Origin: Mesorhizobium shangrilense
Lineage (GTDB): Bacteria; Pseudomonadota; Alphaproteobacteria; Rhizobiales; Rhizobiaceae
Direction of reading: 5' to 3'
Assembly (NCBI RefSeq): GCF_028826155.1
Contig: NZ_JAQGPN010000001.1
Coordinates: 310,001-374,000 of the forward strand
Length of the DNA: 64,000 bases
Positions 39,428 through 48,650 of the stretch are shown here, piece after piece (the stretch's first letter is position 1; the number at the start of each line of letters is the position of its first letter). Both the position numbers and the translations under genes were made by a program. The notes below the pieces were generated by a model. It worked only from the letters and a program-made list of their open reading frames with translations. It had not been told where the DNA came from and did not search any database.

Positions 39428-40576
39428 ATGCGGCGGAATTTTAGACCCCTGTTTCTCGCACTGGGCGCACTGGCTTGCGCATGGGGCGCTACGCCCGCGC
39501 TCGCCACGCCCTCGTTGCTCTTCGACCTCAACGATGGACGCATCATCTCGCATGAGGATGCGTTCCAGCGGTGGTATCCGGCGTCGCTCACCAAGCTGAT
39601 GACAGCCTATGTGACGTTCCGGGCGATCCAGGCGGGCGAATTGCAGCTCGATTCGCCGATCACGATCTCCAAGAAGGCCGCCAGGGAGCAGCCCAGCAAG
39701 ATGGGCTATCCTGCAGGCACCGTGGTCACCGCCGACAATGCGCTGAAGATGATGCTGGTGCGTTCCAACAACGACATCGCCATGGCGATCGGCGAGAATG
39801 TGGGCGGCTCGCAGCAGGCGTTCGCCGACCGCATGAATGCCGAAGCCGCCCGCCTCGGCATGAAGGGCAGCCATTTCGTCAACCCCAACGGCCTGCACGC
39901 CGCCGAACAATACACCACGGCGCGCGACCTTGGCTTGCTGGTCATGGCGATCCGCCGCGAATTCCCGCAGCATCTCCAGTACTTCTCGATCGAGGGACTG
40001 CTCGCGGGCAAGAAGAAGCTGACCAACTTCAACCTGCTGGTGGGCCGGTACAAGGGGGTGGACGGCATGAAGACCGGCTTCATCTGCCCGTCCGGCTTCA
40101 ACATGATCGGCACGGCAACCCGCGACGGGCGCACGCTGGTCGCCATCGTGCTCGGCGAGGCCTCGGCGACCAAGCGTGCCGAAACCGTCGCCGCAATGCT
40201 CGACGACGGATTTGCAAACCCGCACATCGGCGCGGACACCGTGGCGGCGCTGCCCAGCTACGGCGAGGGTGTGGACGTCGCCCGCGACATGCGCGAGGTC
40301 ATCTGCCCCAAGCCGGTGAAGACGGCGAAGGGTGACAAGGCCAAGCCCCAGCCGAGCGAGCAGGCACAGACGAAGAAATCGCCGTTCGCCGAACCCTACG
40401 ATCATCCACTGAAGCTGGTCGCGGTGGGATCCGGCGGCGCAGACGGACCGGTGCCGCGGGCCTACGCGGAGATGCTGGCGAAAAACTACGCAGACGTGCC
40501 GATCCCGACGCCCCGCCCCGAATATCCCGTGGCGGCCGATGCCAGGGCGTCGTCCGGCGTCGGCGACGTGAACTAG
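39428..40576 (+). CDS. D-alanyl-D-alanine carboxypeptidase (penicillin-binding protein)
   Basis: This is a serine DD-peptidase of the S11 family, 382 residues. The signal peptide MRRNFRPLFLALGALACAWG ends near ALA at 26. The three catalytic motifs are present: S53-LTK56, S113-NN115 and K215-TG217. It trims the terminal D-Ala of peptidoglycan stems in the periplasm. The C-terminal half (~300-382) is a lysine/proline-rich linker followed by an uncharacterised segment, instead of the PBP5 C domain and its membrane anchor. An upstream in-frame ATG at 39368 would place extra residues before the signal peptide. Confidence 0.9.
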   Translation: MRRNFRPLFLALGALACAWGATPALATPSLLFDLNDGRIISHEDAFQRWYPASLTKLMTAYVTFRAIQAGELQLDSPITISKKAAREQPSKMGYPAGTVVTADNALKMMLVRSNNDIAMAIGENVGGSQQAFADRMNAEAARLGMKGSHFVNPNGLHAAEQYTTARDLGLLVMAIRREFPQHLQYFSIEGLLAGKKKLTNFNLLVGRYKGVDGMKTGFICPSGFNMIGTATRDGRTLVAIVLGEASATKRAETVAAMLDDGFANPHIGADTVAALPSYGEGVDVARDMREVICPKPVKTAKGDKAKPQPSEQAQTKKSPFAEPYDHPLKLVAVGSGGADGPVPRAYAEMLAKNYADVPIPTPRPEYPVAADARASSGVGDVN

Positions 40577-40589
40577 GCGCAGGGACCCG

Positions 40590-41723
40590 ATGTTCCCGAT
40601 TCCAGTCTCGGTCCTGACCGGCTTCCTGGGCGCCGGCAAGACGACCTTGCTCAACCGCCTGCTCAAGGACCCGGCGCTGACGGACGCCGCCGTCATCATC
40701 AACGAGTTCGGCGACGTCGCCATCGACCATCTCCTGGTCGAGAAGGCCTCCGACGGCATCATCGAACTGTCGGACGGCTGCCTGTGCTGCACGGTGCGCG
40801 GCGAGCTGGTCGATACGCTGGCCGATCTGGTGGATCGACTCCAGGACGGCCGCATCAAGCGCCTGTCGCGCGTCATCATCGAGACGACGGGTCTGGCCGA
40901 TCCGGCGCCCGTCCTGCAGTCGATCATGGGCCACCCGGTCCTCGTGCAGGCGTTTCGGCTCGACGGCGTCATCACGCTGGTCGACGCGGTGAACGGCGGT
41001 GCGACGCTCGACAACCATGTCGAGGCGGTGAAGCAGGTAGCGGTCGCCGACCGCATCCTGATGGGCAAGCTCGACCTGCAGGATGACGCCGCTGCGCTCG
41101 AAGCGTTGCAGGCACGCATCCGGCGCATCAACCCCAACGCCATGATAATCGATACGGCTGCGCCCCGCGCGAGCGTGGCCTCGCTCCTCGAATGCGGGCT
41201 CTACGACCCCGTGACCAAGACCGCCGACGTGCGTCGCTGGCTGGGCGAGGCGTCGGATCATGGGGACGACGGACACGACCACGATCACGCTGGCCACGAT
41301 CATCAGCATGACCACCACGACGACCATGACCACAGCCACCACCGCCACGACGACCGTGTGCGCTCGTTCAGCCTCGTCCACGACGGTCCGGTGCCGTTTT
41401 CCGCAATATCGACCTTCCTCGACCTGCTGCAGTCGACCCAGGGCGACAAGCTGCTGCGCATGAAGGGCATCATCGAGCTTGCGGAGGACCCGGCTCGCCC
41501 CCTGGTCATCCACGGCGTCCAGAAGATCCTGCATCCGCCGGCGCGGCTGCCCTCCTGGCCCGACGCTCGGCGCGGAACGAGGCTGGTGTTGATCACGTCG
41601 GATATGCCCGAAGACTATGCGCGCCGCCTGTTCGCGGCAATCACGAACCAGGCGGCCGTCGACACGCCCGACCGCGCTGCGGTCGCGGACAATCCGCTGG
41701 CGATCGCCGGATTTCGGAGCTGA
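40590..41723 (+). CDS. COG0523 GTPase, metal chaperone type
   Basis: This is a 377-residue G3E GTPase of the CobW/YjiA/ZigA group. The P-loop is VSVLTGFLGAGKTT at 7-19, the metal-site CLCC has C64, C66 and C67, and a histidine/aspartate-rich linker spans ~222-255 (DHQHDHHDDHDHSHHRHDD). Such proteins deliver zinc or cobalt to client enzymes. The base-recognition element NKxD appears as GKLD (MGKLDLQDD), a departure that could affect guanine binding. It begins 13 nt after the carboxypeptidase. No Zur-like palindrome was identified upstream. Confidence 0.88.
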   Translation: MFPIPVSVLTGFLGAGKTTLLNRLLKDPALTDAAVIINEFGDVAIDHLLVEKASDGIIELSDGCLCCTVRGELVDTLADLVDRLQDGRIKRLSRVIIETTGLADPAPVLQSIMGHPVLVQAFRLDGVITLVDAVNGGATLDNHVEAVKQVAVADRILMGKLDLQDDAAALEALQARIRRINPNAMIIDTAAPRASVASLLECGLYDPVTKTADVRRWLGEASDHGDDGHDHDHAGHDHQHDHHDDHDHSHHRHDDRVRSFSLVHDGPVPFSAISTFLDLLQSTQGDKLLRMKGIIELAEDPARPLVIHGVQKILHPPARLPSWPDARRGTRLVLITSDMPEDYARRLFAAITNQAAVDTPDRAAVADNPLAIAGFRS

Positions 41724-41732
41724 CGCGCTCGG

Positions 41733-41957
41733 TCAGCCGCCCCGCTCGATGAGAAAGCGGTGACCGCCCGCGACGGCCTCGCTCTCGACGAGCCTGTGGC
41801 CGTCCTCGCTCACGAATGCGGGGATGTCGATCACCGCGAGCGGGTCCGTGGTCTCCACCCATAGCCGGCTGCCGGGCGTCATCGCCTGGAGGCGCTTGCG
41901 CGTCTTCAGCACGGGAAGGGGGCAGTTCAGGCCCCTCAGGTCATAGATCTCGGAAAT
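41733..41957 (-). CDS. TusA-like sulfur carrier, probable ATT start
   Basis: This is a 74-residue TusA/SirA-fold protein. IYDLRGLNCPLPVLKTRKRL carries the key cysteine in the CPxP motif, and VETTDPLAVIDIPAFVSEDG and GGHRFLIERGG complete the fold. TusA passes sulfane sulfur in tRNA thiolation and related paths; rhizobial stand-alone members are less studied. The only ATG here is in another frame and stops at once; no GTG or TTG is available in frame after the upstream stop. ATT 41957 gives xSEIYDLRGLNCPLP, which is where the family's Met sits. The gene follows the L,D-transpeptidase by about 11 nt. Confidence 0.8.
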   Translation of the reverse strand: MSEIYDLRGLNCPLPVLKTRKRLQAMTPGSRLWVETTDPLAVIDIPAFVSEDGHRLVESEAVAGGHRFLIERGG

Positions 41958-41968
41958 TACGGGCGGTC

Positions 41969-43267
41969 CTAGCTGCCGAAGATGTTGGTCAGGCGCTTGC
42001 GCATGCCGCCAAGAATGCCGGTCTTCTCCTCCGGCTGCTGGGCAGGGGCCGCCTGCGCCGTGGCAGGGGACGCTGCGGCTGGTGCGGGCTCTGCAGAAGG
42101 AACCTGTGCGGCCTGCTCGGCCGCCGCCTTCTCTTCCGCCGCACGGGAGGCGGCGAGCTGCTTTGCCTCTTCCTCGCGCTGCTTGGCCAGGCGCTTCTGT
42201 TCCGCCGCCCTTTCCTTCGCCGCCTTTTCGGCGTCGACAGCGGCCATCCTGCGGCCGGCGGGCGAGTCGATCCGCCCCATGCGGGATGTCACGGAGACTG
42301 TCCCGTCATGCGCCATCGAAGGCGGCTGCATCGAAACGCGTTCGCCACGTGCGCGCCGTGTGGTCCAGTCGGAAACCAGCTTGGCCTCCGTGAGGCCGGT
42401 GATCGATGCCTTCGTCGCGACGCTGGAGCTGCTCACGGCCTTCGAGAAAGCCGCGTCATAGGTCGAGCGGTACGTCTGATAGGCGGTCGCAAGCTGATCC
42501 GGCATCGTGCTTGCCGGGCAGGCTCCGGCCGGCGAGAAGGCCGCGCCGGGCGCGATGCGGTTGAAGACGTAGCGCTTCTCGCACACGTCCACCTTGGGCG
42601 GCACCTTGCTGATCTCGAAGTGGTCGTAGCCTTCCTTCAGCATCTCCCAGAACTTGTAGTTCGGGTCGTTGCGGTAGCGCGCCATGTTGGCGGCCGTCAT
42701 GCGGAAGGGGAATGACTGCACCTGGAACTCGGTCTGCCCGCCCCTGAACGAGTCGCGTGCGAACGCGTAGATCTCGGTGATCTGCGCATCGTTCATCGAG
42801 AAGCATCCCGACGACGAGCAGGCGCCGTGCACCATCAGGTTGGAGCCGGTGCGGCCATGGGCGCGATCATAGGCGTTCGGATAGCCGATGTTGAAGGCGA
42901 GATGAAACTGGGAGTTCGGGTTCATTTGCCCCGGACGCACGGTATAGAAGCCTTCCGGAGACTGGCGGTCGCCTTCGATGAATTTCGGGCCGAGCTTCCC
43001 GGACATCTTGCAGATGTCGTAGGACGCGATCATGTCGTAGCGCCCGTTCGTCTTCTGCTTCCAGATCTCGAGCTTGTTCTCTTCCTTGAAGACGCGCGCC
43101 AGGATGGGCGAGCTGCGGCTCATGCCCTTCGCCCGCATCTCCTTCACGATCCGCTGGGGGAGTTGCGCGTTGGCGCCGCCACCCGCGACGTTCAGCGTGG
43201 ATTCCGTGCAGCCCGCGACTCCCAGGGCGGCGATCAACAGTCCGGCGCGTAGAGTTCTGGCGATCAT
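41969..43267 (-). CDS. YafK-type L,D-transpeptidase lipoprotein
   Basis: This is a 432-residue protein with a lipoprotein signal peptide: lipobox GVAGC with C20. The YkuD/YafK catalytic domain (~35-250) has EGDRQSPEGFYTV and the active-site pattern HGACSSSGCFSM (H147, C155). In E. coli YafK (DpaA) cuts the peptidoglycan-Lpp link; related enzymes make 3-3 cross-links. The long C-terminal tail (~330-432) is an Ala/Glu/Gln-rich helix, perhaps a coiled coil. ATG 43267 is used because upstream residues do not form a signal peptide. The tail could be a spacer or binding part special to rhizobia. Confidence 0.88.
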   Translation of the reverse strand: MIARTLRAGLLIAALGVAGCTESTLNVAGGGANAQLPQRIVKEMRAKGMSRSSPILARVFKEENKLEIWKQKTNGRYDMIASYDICKMSGKLGPKFIEGDRQSPEGFYTVRPGQMNPNSQFHLAFNIGYPNAYDRAHGRTGSNLMVHGACSSSGCFSMNDAQITEIYAFARDSFRGGQTEFQVQSFPFRMTAANMARYRNDPNYKFWEMLKEGYDHFEISKVPPKVDVCEKRYVFNRIAPGAAFSPAGACPASTMPDQLATAYQTYRSTYDAAFSKAVSSSSVATKASITGLTEAKLVSDWTTRRARGERVSMQPPSMAHDGTVSVTSRMGRIDSPAGRRMAAVDAEKAAKERAAEQKRLAKQREEEAKQLAASRAAEEKAAAEQAAQVPSAEPAPAAASPATAQAAPAQQPEEKTGILGGMRKRLTNIFGS

Positions 43268-43400
43268 GCGTTCGACGTCTTCACCTGCCACAACGGCAGC
43301 GTTGCGATGGAATCTGTTTAGGCCGATTAACCTTGAGGAATCCTTACCGCAAGCGTCCCCCGCGGCAAGAACCCGGTAGGTCATGCGAGCAAGCCAACGG

Positions 43401-43441
43401 CATTTTTGTGGCAAAAATGGGCGCGCCGGGCAAGCCGGCGC
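43401..43441 (-). terminator. Double hairpin after accA
   Basis: On the minus strand GCGCCGG/CCGGCGC (43423-43441) is followed 5 nt later by ATTTTT. Overlapping it is a perfect inverted repeat CATTTTTG-TGG-CAAAAATG (43401-43419). This fits a terminator for accA placed before the L,D-transpeptidase promoter. Confidence 0.6.
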
Positions 43442-43452
43442 TGCTTTTTCAA

Positions 43453-44403
43453 CTAGAGGCTGCGGCCGACAGCGAGAAACTTGTCGCGGCGGTGCTCGCG
43501 GAAGTCCATGTTCATCGCGCCGAACTCGGCGAGCGTCTTGTCGATCTGGTCGCCGGCCGACTTCATAACGGCATCCCGGCCGCGATGCGCGCCGCCGAGC
43601 GGCTCGGGAATGATCGAGTCGATCACCTTCAGGTCGAGCAGGTCCTGCGCGGTGATCTTCATGTTCGTCGCCGCATCCCTGGCCCGGGTGGAGTCGTGCC
43701 AGAGAATCGAAGCCGCGCCCTCCGGCGAGATCACCGAATAGATCGCGTGTTCCAGCATGTAGACGCGGTTTGCGGTGGCGATCGCGATCGCCCCGCCAGA
43801 ACCGCCCTCGCCGATGATGACCGAGAGCGACGGCACCTTCAGCCCCAGGCAGGCGGAGGTCGAGCGGGCGATGGCCTCGGCCTGTCCGCGTTCCTCCGCG
43901 CCGATGCCCGGATAGGCGCCGGCGGTGTCGACAAGCGTGACGACGGGAACATTGAAACGGTCGGCGAGCTCCATGATGCGCACCGCCTTGCGGTAGCCTT
44001 CCGGCTTCGCCATGCCGAAATTGTGCTTGAGCCGGGTCTGGGTGTCGGAACCCTTCTCCTGGCCGATCACGGCCACGGACTGGCCCCGGAAGCGCGCGAA
44101 GCCGCCGATGATGGCGTAATCCTCACCAAAGGCGCGGTCGCCGGCGAGCGGCGTGAAGTCGGTGAACAGCGTCTTCACGTAGTCGAGGCAGTGCGGACGA
44201 TCGGGGTGGCGGGCGACCTGCGCCTTCTGCCACGGGGTCAGCGCCCGGTAGATGTCGCGCAACGCATCCTTGGAGCGCTTCTCGAGCCTCGCGATCTCAT
44301 CGCCGACGTCGACTGCTTCGCCGTTGTCGGCGAGCCGCTTCAGTTCGAGGATCTTGCCATCAAGATCCTGCACCGGCTTTTCGAAGTCGAGATAGTTATA
44401 CAT
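43453..44403 (-). CDS. accA: Acetyl-CoA carboxylase carboxyltransferase alpha
   Basis: This is AccA, 316 residues, which with AccD moves the carboxyl group from biotin to acetyl-CoA, the first step of fatty acid synthesis. [20 protein letters not shown] at the N terminus, [40 protein letters not shown] and [20 protein letters not shown] are family hallmarks. It is one of the few genes here with a clear terminator. It lies 86 nt after xerD on the same strand. Confidence 0.95.
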   Translation of the reverse strand: MYNYLDFEKPVQDLDGKILELKRLADNGEAVDVGDEIARLEKRSKDALRDIYRALTPWQKAQVARHPDRPHCLDYVKTLFTDFTPLAGDRAFGEDYAIIGGFARFRGQSVAVIGQEKGSDTQTRLKHNFGMAKPEGYRKAVRIMELADRFNVPVVTLVDTAGAYPGIGAEERGQAEAIARSTSACLGLKVPSLSVIIGEGGSGGAIAIATANRVYMLEHAIYSVISPEGAASILWHDSTRARDAATNMKITAQDLLDLKVIDSIIPEPLGGAHRGRDAVMKSAGDQIDKTLAEFGAMNMDFREHRRDKFLAVGRSL

Positions 44404-44489
44404 GCGTGAGGGGAACGCCTAATCCAAATAGCCCTGCGCCAAGGGGGTGAAATCGCGCCAAATCTCGACGTGACATAGCGACCCGATGC

Positions 44490-45410
44490 CTAATCGGCAA
44501 GCGGATGGTGCTCATTGACCAGCTGAAGCAGTCGTTCTTCCAGCACGTGTGTGTATATCTGGGTGGTTGAAATGTCCGAATGCCCGAGCAGCTGCTGGAC
44601 CGTGCGCAGGTCCGCGCCGTTCTGCAGCAAATGGCTGGCGAAGGCGTGTCGCAGCACGTGCGGCGACACCTTGGCCGCAGGCACGCCGGCGCGGGCGGCG
44701 AGTCCCTTGAGTTCGCGGGCGAACACCTGCCGCGGCAGGTGGCCGGTTTCCGAGGCGGCCGGGAAGAGCCAGGGGCTTTCGCAAAGCGCCGGCGTCTCGC
44801 TGCGCGCGGCCAGCCAGATCCGCATCGCCTGCCGCGCCTTTTCGGAGAGCGGCACCATGCGCTCCTTGCCACCCTTGCCGCGGACCATGAAGAAGCGCTC
44901 GTCGCGCGCAGCGACGCCCAGCGGCAGACTGACCAGCTCAGTCACCCGCAGCCCGGTCGCATAGAGCGCTTCGACCAGTGCGTGAAGGCGGATCGCAGCG
45001 AGCGGATCGCCGTGCGGAGGGTCGAGCGCCTCGGCGGCGGCGCGATCGAGCAGACGCCCGGCGGTGTCCTCACTCATCGTCTTCGGCAGCGGGCGGCCCT
45101 TGCGGGGACTGTCCAGCGTGCCGGTAGGATCGTCGCCCCGAAGCCCTTCGGCGTAGAGAAACTTGAAGAACTGGCGCAGCGACGACAGTTTTCTTGCCTG
45201 GGACGACGCAGCGAAGCCCTGCGTGGCGATTTCATTCAGATACCCGCGCAGGTCGCCGGCGTAGGCTGTTGCGAGATCGCAGCCTTCGCGGGACAGCCGT
45301 TCCGCGGCATCTTCCAGGTCACGCCGGTAGGACGCGAGCGTGTTGTCGCTTGCCCCGCGCTCGGCCGCCATCATCTCCAGGAAGGCCTCGATGCGCACCT
45401 GGGCCCTCAT
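44490..45410 (-). CDS. xerD: Tyrosine recombinase XerD
   Basis: This is a site-specific tyrosine recombinase of 306 residues. The core-binding domain is at ~3-90 ([20 protein letters not shown]). The catalytic set is R155 ([12 protein letters not shown]), K in [11 protein letters not shown] (~179), H251 and R254 ([12 protein letters not shown]), H277 ([13 protein letters not shown]) and Y286. It resolves chromosome dimers at dif with XerC. Its place before accA is typical of rhizobial chromosomes, so this is a housekeeping gene, not a mobile-element integrase. Its ATG overlaps the stop of the 50-residue frame upstream. Confidence 0.92.
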   Translation of the reverse strand: MRAQVRIEAFLEMMAAERGASDNTLASYRRDLEDAAERLSREGCDLATAYAGDLRGYLNEIATQGFAASSQARKLSSLRQFFKFLYAEGLRGDDPTGTLDSPRKGRPLPKTMSEDTAGRLLDRAAAEALDPPHGDPLAAIRLHALVEALYATGLRVTELVSLPLGVAARDERFFMVRGKGGKERMVPLSEKARQAMRIWLAARSETPALCESPWLFPAASETGHLPRQVFARELKGLAARAGVPAAKVSPHVLRHAFASHLLQNGADLRTVQQLLGHSDISTTQIYTHVLEERLLQLVNEHHPLAD

Positions 45411-45559
45411 GGGGTCACACCGTCATTGCCGGGCACCTCGACGGGAACCGTCAATTCGGCCTGGTTGGGCTCCACCAGGACCACCAGCGCGTACATGGCC
45501 GCATAGACCAGCGCCGCAACGACGCAAATGATCATGAAGAACCGGAAAAGGGTTGGCAT
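45407..45559 (-). CDS. Small single-pass membrane protein upstream of xerD
   Basis: This is a 50-residue protein: [40 protein letters not shown] and [10 protein letters not shown]. One membrane helix is followed by a proline-rich periplasmic tail with a PxxVPxVP-like end. The stop codon overlaps the xerD ATG (ATGA), so the two are co-translated. Rhizobial chromosomes often carry a similar frame between aroK and xerD, as far as I recall. Function is unknown. Confidence 0.8.
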   Translation of the reverse strand: MPTLFRFFMIICVVAALVYAAMYALVVLVEPNQAELTVPVEVPGNDGVTP

Positions 45560-45692
45560 TCAGGCCCGCATCTCCTTGCCGTGAGCCCTTATGGGACGGC
45601 GGACCGGCCGAGGCAAGACGCTTGGGCGCGTCGGGCAAACGGCTTGACGCAAAGGGTCTTTTCATGTCGTTACGCGGAACAACGAGGGCGAT

Positions 45693-46298
45693 ATGACGAC
45701 GGCAACGCTGGCGGCCAGCGAAGAGACGGTGGCAGAAATCCTGACGCGGCTCGGCAGACGTTCGGTCGTCTTTGTCGGACTGATGGGTGCGGGCAAGACG
45801 GCGATCGGCCGCAGGGTGGCGGCGACGCTCGGCCTGCCCTTTCTCGACAGCGACCAGGAGATCGAGGCGGTCTCGCGGATGACCATCCCGGAGCTTTTCG
45901 ACCGCTACGGCGAGCCTGAATTCCGTTCGCTCGAGCAGCGCGTGATTGCGCGCGTCCTCGACCACGGACCGCAGATCCTGTCGACCGGCGGCGGCGCCTT
46001 CATGAACCCGCAGACCCGGGAGGTCATCGCGGCGAAGGGCGTGTCGGTATGGCTGAAGGCCGATCTCGACGTGCTGATGGACCGCGTCTCCAAGAAGCAG
46101 AACCGCCCACTGCTCAAGGATCCCAATCCCCGCGGCGTGATGGAGCGCCTGATGTCGGCGCGCTATCCCGTCTATTCGACGGCGGACGTGACCGTGAACA
46201 CGCGCGAGGAGCGCAAGGAGGTCATTTCGGCGGAGGTGATCAACAGCCTGCTGTCGCATCTCTCCGCTCCGGCGAAACCAAGGAGGATCCCTTCGTGA
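45693..46298 (+). CDS. aroK: Shikimate kinase
   Basis: This is shikimate kinase, 201 residues, which makes shikimate-3-phosphate. The P-loop [15 protein letters not shown] is at ~25-39, the shikimate-binding [20 protein letters not shown] is near 49, [17 protein letters not shown] is near 73, [10 protein letters not shown] is near 97 and [20 protein letters not shown] lies near the lid. The N-terminal 20-residue lead is typical of rhizobial members. It is coupled to aroB through a GTGA overlap. Confidence 0.94.
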   Translation: MTTATLAASEETVAEILTRLGRRSVVFVGLMGAGKTAIGRRVAATLGLPFLDSDQEIEAVSRMTIPELFDRYGEPEFRSLEQRVIARVLDHGPQILSTGGGAFMNPQTREVIAAKGVSVWLKADLDVLMDRVSKKQNRPLLKDPNPRGVMERLMSARYPVYSTADVTVNTREERKEVISAEVINSLLSHLSAPAKPRRIPS

Positions 46299-47419
46299 AG
46301 GAAACGCTTGCCGCAACGAAGGTCGTCGTCGGGCTGGGCGAACGCTCGTACGACATATTGATCGGCCCCGGGCTGATCGAGCGGGCGGGCGCGGAGATCG
46401 CCCTCCGGCTGCCGAAGGTGCGGGCAGCCATCGTCACCGACGAGAATGTGGCGAGCGCCCACCTGGCGAAACTGATCGACAGCCTGAAAGCCGCCGGTAT
46501 CGCCTCCAACGCGATCGTCGTACCGGCGGGCGAGAAGACGAAGTGTTTTGACGCGCTTGAGGAGGTCGTCGACGGCGTGATCGGCGCGCGGCTCGAGCGC
46601 GGCGACGCGGTCATCGCACTCGGCGGCGGCGTGATCGGCGATCTGTCCGGCTTCGCCGCCGGCATCGTGCGCCGTGGCATGAACTTCGTGCAGATACCGA
46701 CGTCGCTGCTTGCGCAGGTCGATTCCTCCGTCGGCGGCAAGACCGGCATCAACAGCCCGCGCGGCAAGAACCTGATCGGCGTCTTCCACCAGCCGCGGCT
46801 GGTGCTGGCCGATACCGGCGCGCTCGATACGCTGCCGGCGCGGGAGTTTCGCGCCGGATATGCCGAGGTCGCCAAATATGGGCTGATCGACAGGCCGGAC
46901 TTCTTCGCCTGGCTCGAGAAGAGCTGGCGCGAGGTGTTCTCCGGCGGACCCGCGCGCACGGAAGCGATCGCCGAAGCCTGCCGCGCCAAGGCCGAGATCG
47001 TGGCGCGGGACGAGTTCGAGACGGGCGACCGGGCGCTACTCAACCTCGGCCACACCTTCGGCCACGCGCTGGAGGCGGCGACCGAGTATGACGGGACCCG
47101 GCTGGTGCACGGCGAGGGCGTCGCCATCGGCATGGCGCTGGCCCATCGTTTTTCGGCTCGTATGAACCTGGCGAGCCCCGACGACGCGGCGCGCGTCGAG
47201 GCGCACCTGAAGGCTGTCGGGCTGCCATGGCGCATGGCCGACATCCCAGGCCGCTTGCCCGACGCCGAGGCGCTGCTCGGCTTCATCCAACAAGACAAGA
47301 AGGTGTCGCGCGGCGCGCTGACCTTCATCCTGACGCGCGGCGTCGGCCAGTCCTTCATCGCCAGGGACGTTCCGGCGTCGGAGGTGCTGTCCTTCCTCTC
47401 GGAAAACCATCCGGGATGA
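46295..47419 (+). CDS. aroB: 3-dehydroquinate synthase
   Basis: This is an NAD-dependent 3-dehydroquinate synthase, 374 residues, the second step of the shikimate pathway. [74 protein letters not shown] and [20 protein letters not shown] hold the metal and substrate residues. It starts at GTG 46295, which overlaps the aroK stop (GTGA); AGGAGG lies 8 nt upstream. It overlaps the next gene by 4 nt (ATGA). Confidence 0.94.
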   Translation: MKETLAATKVVVGLGERSYDILIGPGLIERAGAEIALRLPKVRAAIVTDENVASAHLAKLIDSLKAAGIASNAIVVPAGEKTKCFDALEEVVDGVIGARLERGDAVIALGGGVIGDLSGFAAGIVRRGMNFVQIPTSLLAQVDSSVGGKTGINSPRGKNLIGVFHQPRLVLADTGALDTLPAREFRAGYAEVAKYGLIDRPDFFAWLEKSWREVFSGGPARTEAIAEACRAKAEIVARDEFETGDRALLNLGHTFGHALEAATEYDGTRLVHGEGVAIGMALAHRFSARMNLASPDDAARVEAHLKAVGLPWRMADIPGRLPDAEALLGFIQQDKKVSRGALTFILTRGVGQSFIARDVPASEVLSFLSENHPG

Positions 47420-48372
47420 CCATCGACGCCTGGGCCATAGCGACAGTCGCGCTGGTCGTCCTCATCTTCGCGGGCCTGCTCTTCCATGCCCAGATCTTGG
47501 GACTCCTCGGATATGAACTGTGGCCGATAGAGCCGCAGCGCACCGCGCATGAGGAACTGCGCAGCTCGGTCGACGAGCTGCATCGCGAAGGCCAGGTGGT
47601 GAAGCAGGACCGCGACCGTGTCGGCGGCGTGCTCGACCTGCACGAGCTGGAAGTCTCCGACGTCATGGTCCACCGCACGAAGATGCGGTCGATCAACGCC
47701 GACATGCCGCCGGACGCCCTGCTGCGGGAAGTCTTGCAGAGCCCACATACCAGGATGCCGCTCTGGCGCGGCTCGATCGACAACATCGTCGGCGTTCTGC
47801 ACGCCAAGGATCTGCTGCGCGAGCTGAACGAGGCGGGCAACGACTTTTCGCGCATCGACGTCGCCAAGATCGCGTCAAAGCCGTGGTTCGTGCCCGACAC
47901 GACGACCCTGCAGGATCAGCTCAACGCCTTCCTGCGCCGCAAGGCGCATTTTGCCATCGTCGTCGACGAATACGGCGAGATGGAAGGACTGGTGACGCTG
48001 GAGGACATCATCGAGGAGATCGTCGGCGACATCTCCGACGAGCACGACATCGACATGCAGGGCGTCAAGCAGGAGGCCGACGGATCCGTGGTGGTGGACG
48101 GCGCCGTGCCGATCCGCGACCTCAACCGCGCCCTCGACTGGAGCCTGCCGGACGACTGGGCGACGACGATCGCCGGGCTGGTGATCCATGAGACGCAGTC
48201 GATCCCCGAGGAGAAGCAGGCCTTCACCTTCCACGGCAAGCGCTTCATCGTGCTGAAGCGGGAAAAGAACCGCATCACGCGCCTGCGCATCAAGCCGGCG
48301 CTGACCGGCGCCGAGACGCCTAAGCCCGCCGATACGCCGGCGGCGGCGGCGACCGACCTACCGGCGGAATAG
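47416..48372 (+). CDS. HlyC/CorC CBS-domain protein lacking the DUF21 membrane domain
   Basis: This is a 318-residue member of the hemolysin-C/CorC family. It has two CBS domains (~80-135 with [20 protein letters not shown], ~150-210 with [20 protein letters not shown]) and the C-terminal transporter-associated domain (~225-295). Family members at this length and place usually carry an N-terminal DUF21/CNNM membrane domain of ~150 residues. Here only one hydrophobic segment remains ([20 protein letters not shown]) before [20 protein letters not shown]. The start ATG 47416 is fixed by its ATGA overlap with aroB. Either an in-frame deletion or a distinct short form explains this. Confidence 0.85.
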   Translation: MTIDAWAIATVALVVLIFAGLLFHAQILGLLGYELWPIEPQRTAHEELRSSVDELHREGQVVKQDRDRVGGVLDLHELEVSDVMVHRTKMRSINADMPPDALLREVLQSPHTRMPLWRGSIDNIVGVLHAKDLLRELNEAGNDFSRIDVAKIASKPWFVPDTTTLQDQLNAFLRRKAHFAIVVDEYGEMEGLVTLEDIIEEIVGDISDEHDIDMQGVKQEADGSVVVDGAVPIRDLNRALDWSLPDDWATTIAGLVIHETQSIPEEKQAFTFHGKRFIVLKREKNRITRLRIKPALTGAETPKPADTPAAAATDLPAE

Positions 48373-48549
48373 CGCCTCCGCGGCGGACTTGCTGGCGCCC
48401 TTGGCGGCGAGCTCGGCTTCCAGCCGGTCGATCTCGCCCTGCAGCAGCCCGATTCGCTCGCGCAGCTCGGCGACGGAGAGCAGAGCCAGGTCCTGTCCGA
48501 TCTCGTGCGCCCTGGCGGGTTTTTTCGGTTCGTCGTCGAACAGCGCCAT
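48358..48549 (-). CDS. DUF1192 small protein
   Basis: This is a 63-residue coiled-coil protein: MALFDDEPKKPARAHEIGQD, LALLSVAELRERIGLLQGEI and [20 protein letters not shown]. The DDE-PxKP start and the LSVxELxxRIxxLxxEIxRL pattern define DUF1192, a widespread alphaproteobacterial family of unknown role. GGAGG lies 7 nt before the second of two ATGs (48549). Its 3' end overlaps the HlyC/CorC gene tail to tail by 15 nt. Confidence 0.85.
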   Translation of the reverse strand: MALFDDEPKKPARAHEIGQDLALLSVAELRERIGLLQGEIDRLEAELAAKGASKSAAEALFRR

Positions 48550-48650
48550 CATCTCGCCTCCGGTTTGCAGGATCGGATCGGGAGAATACATAAGTCCGCT
48601 AGATTCGCGCAAATGCCGGGACGACCCGGAAACCGAAAAAGGGACGAGAC

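Noticed and set aside
44490..45410. XerD as integrase of a mobile element
   Set aside because: It sits in the accA-xerD-aroK-aroB order of rhizobial chromosomes and has the XerD type sequence, so it is housekeeping.
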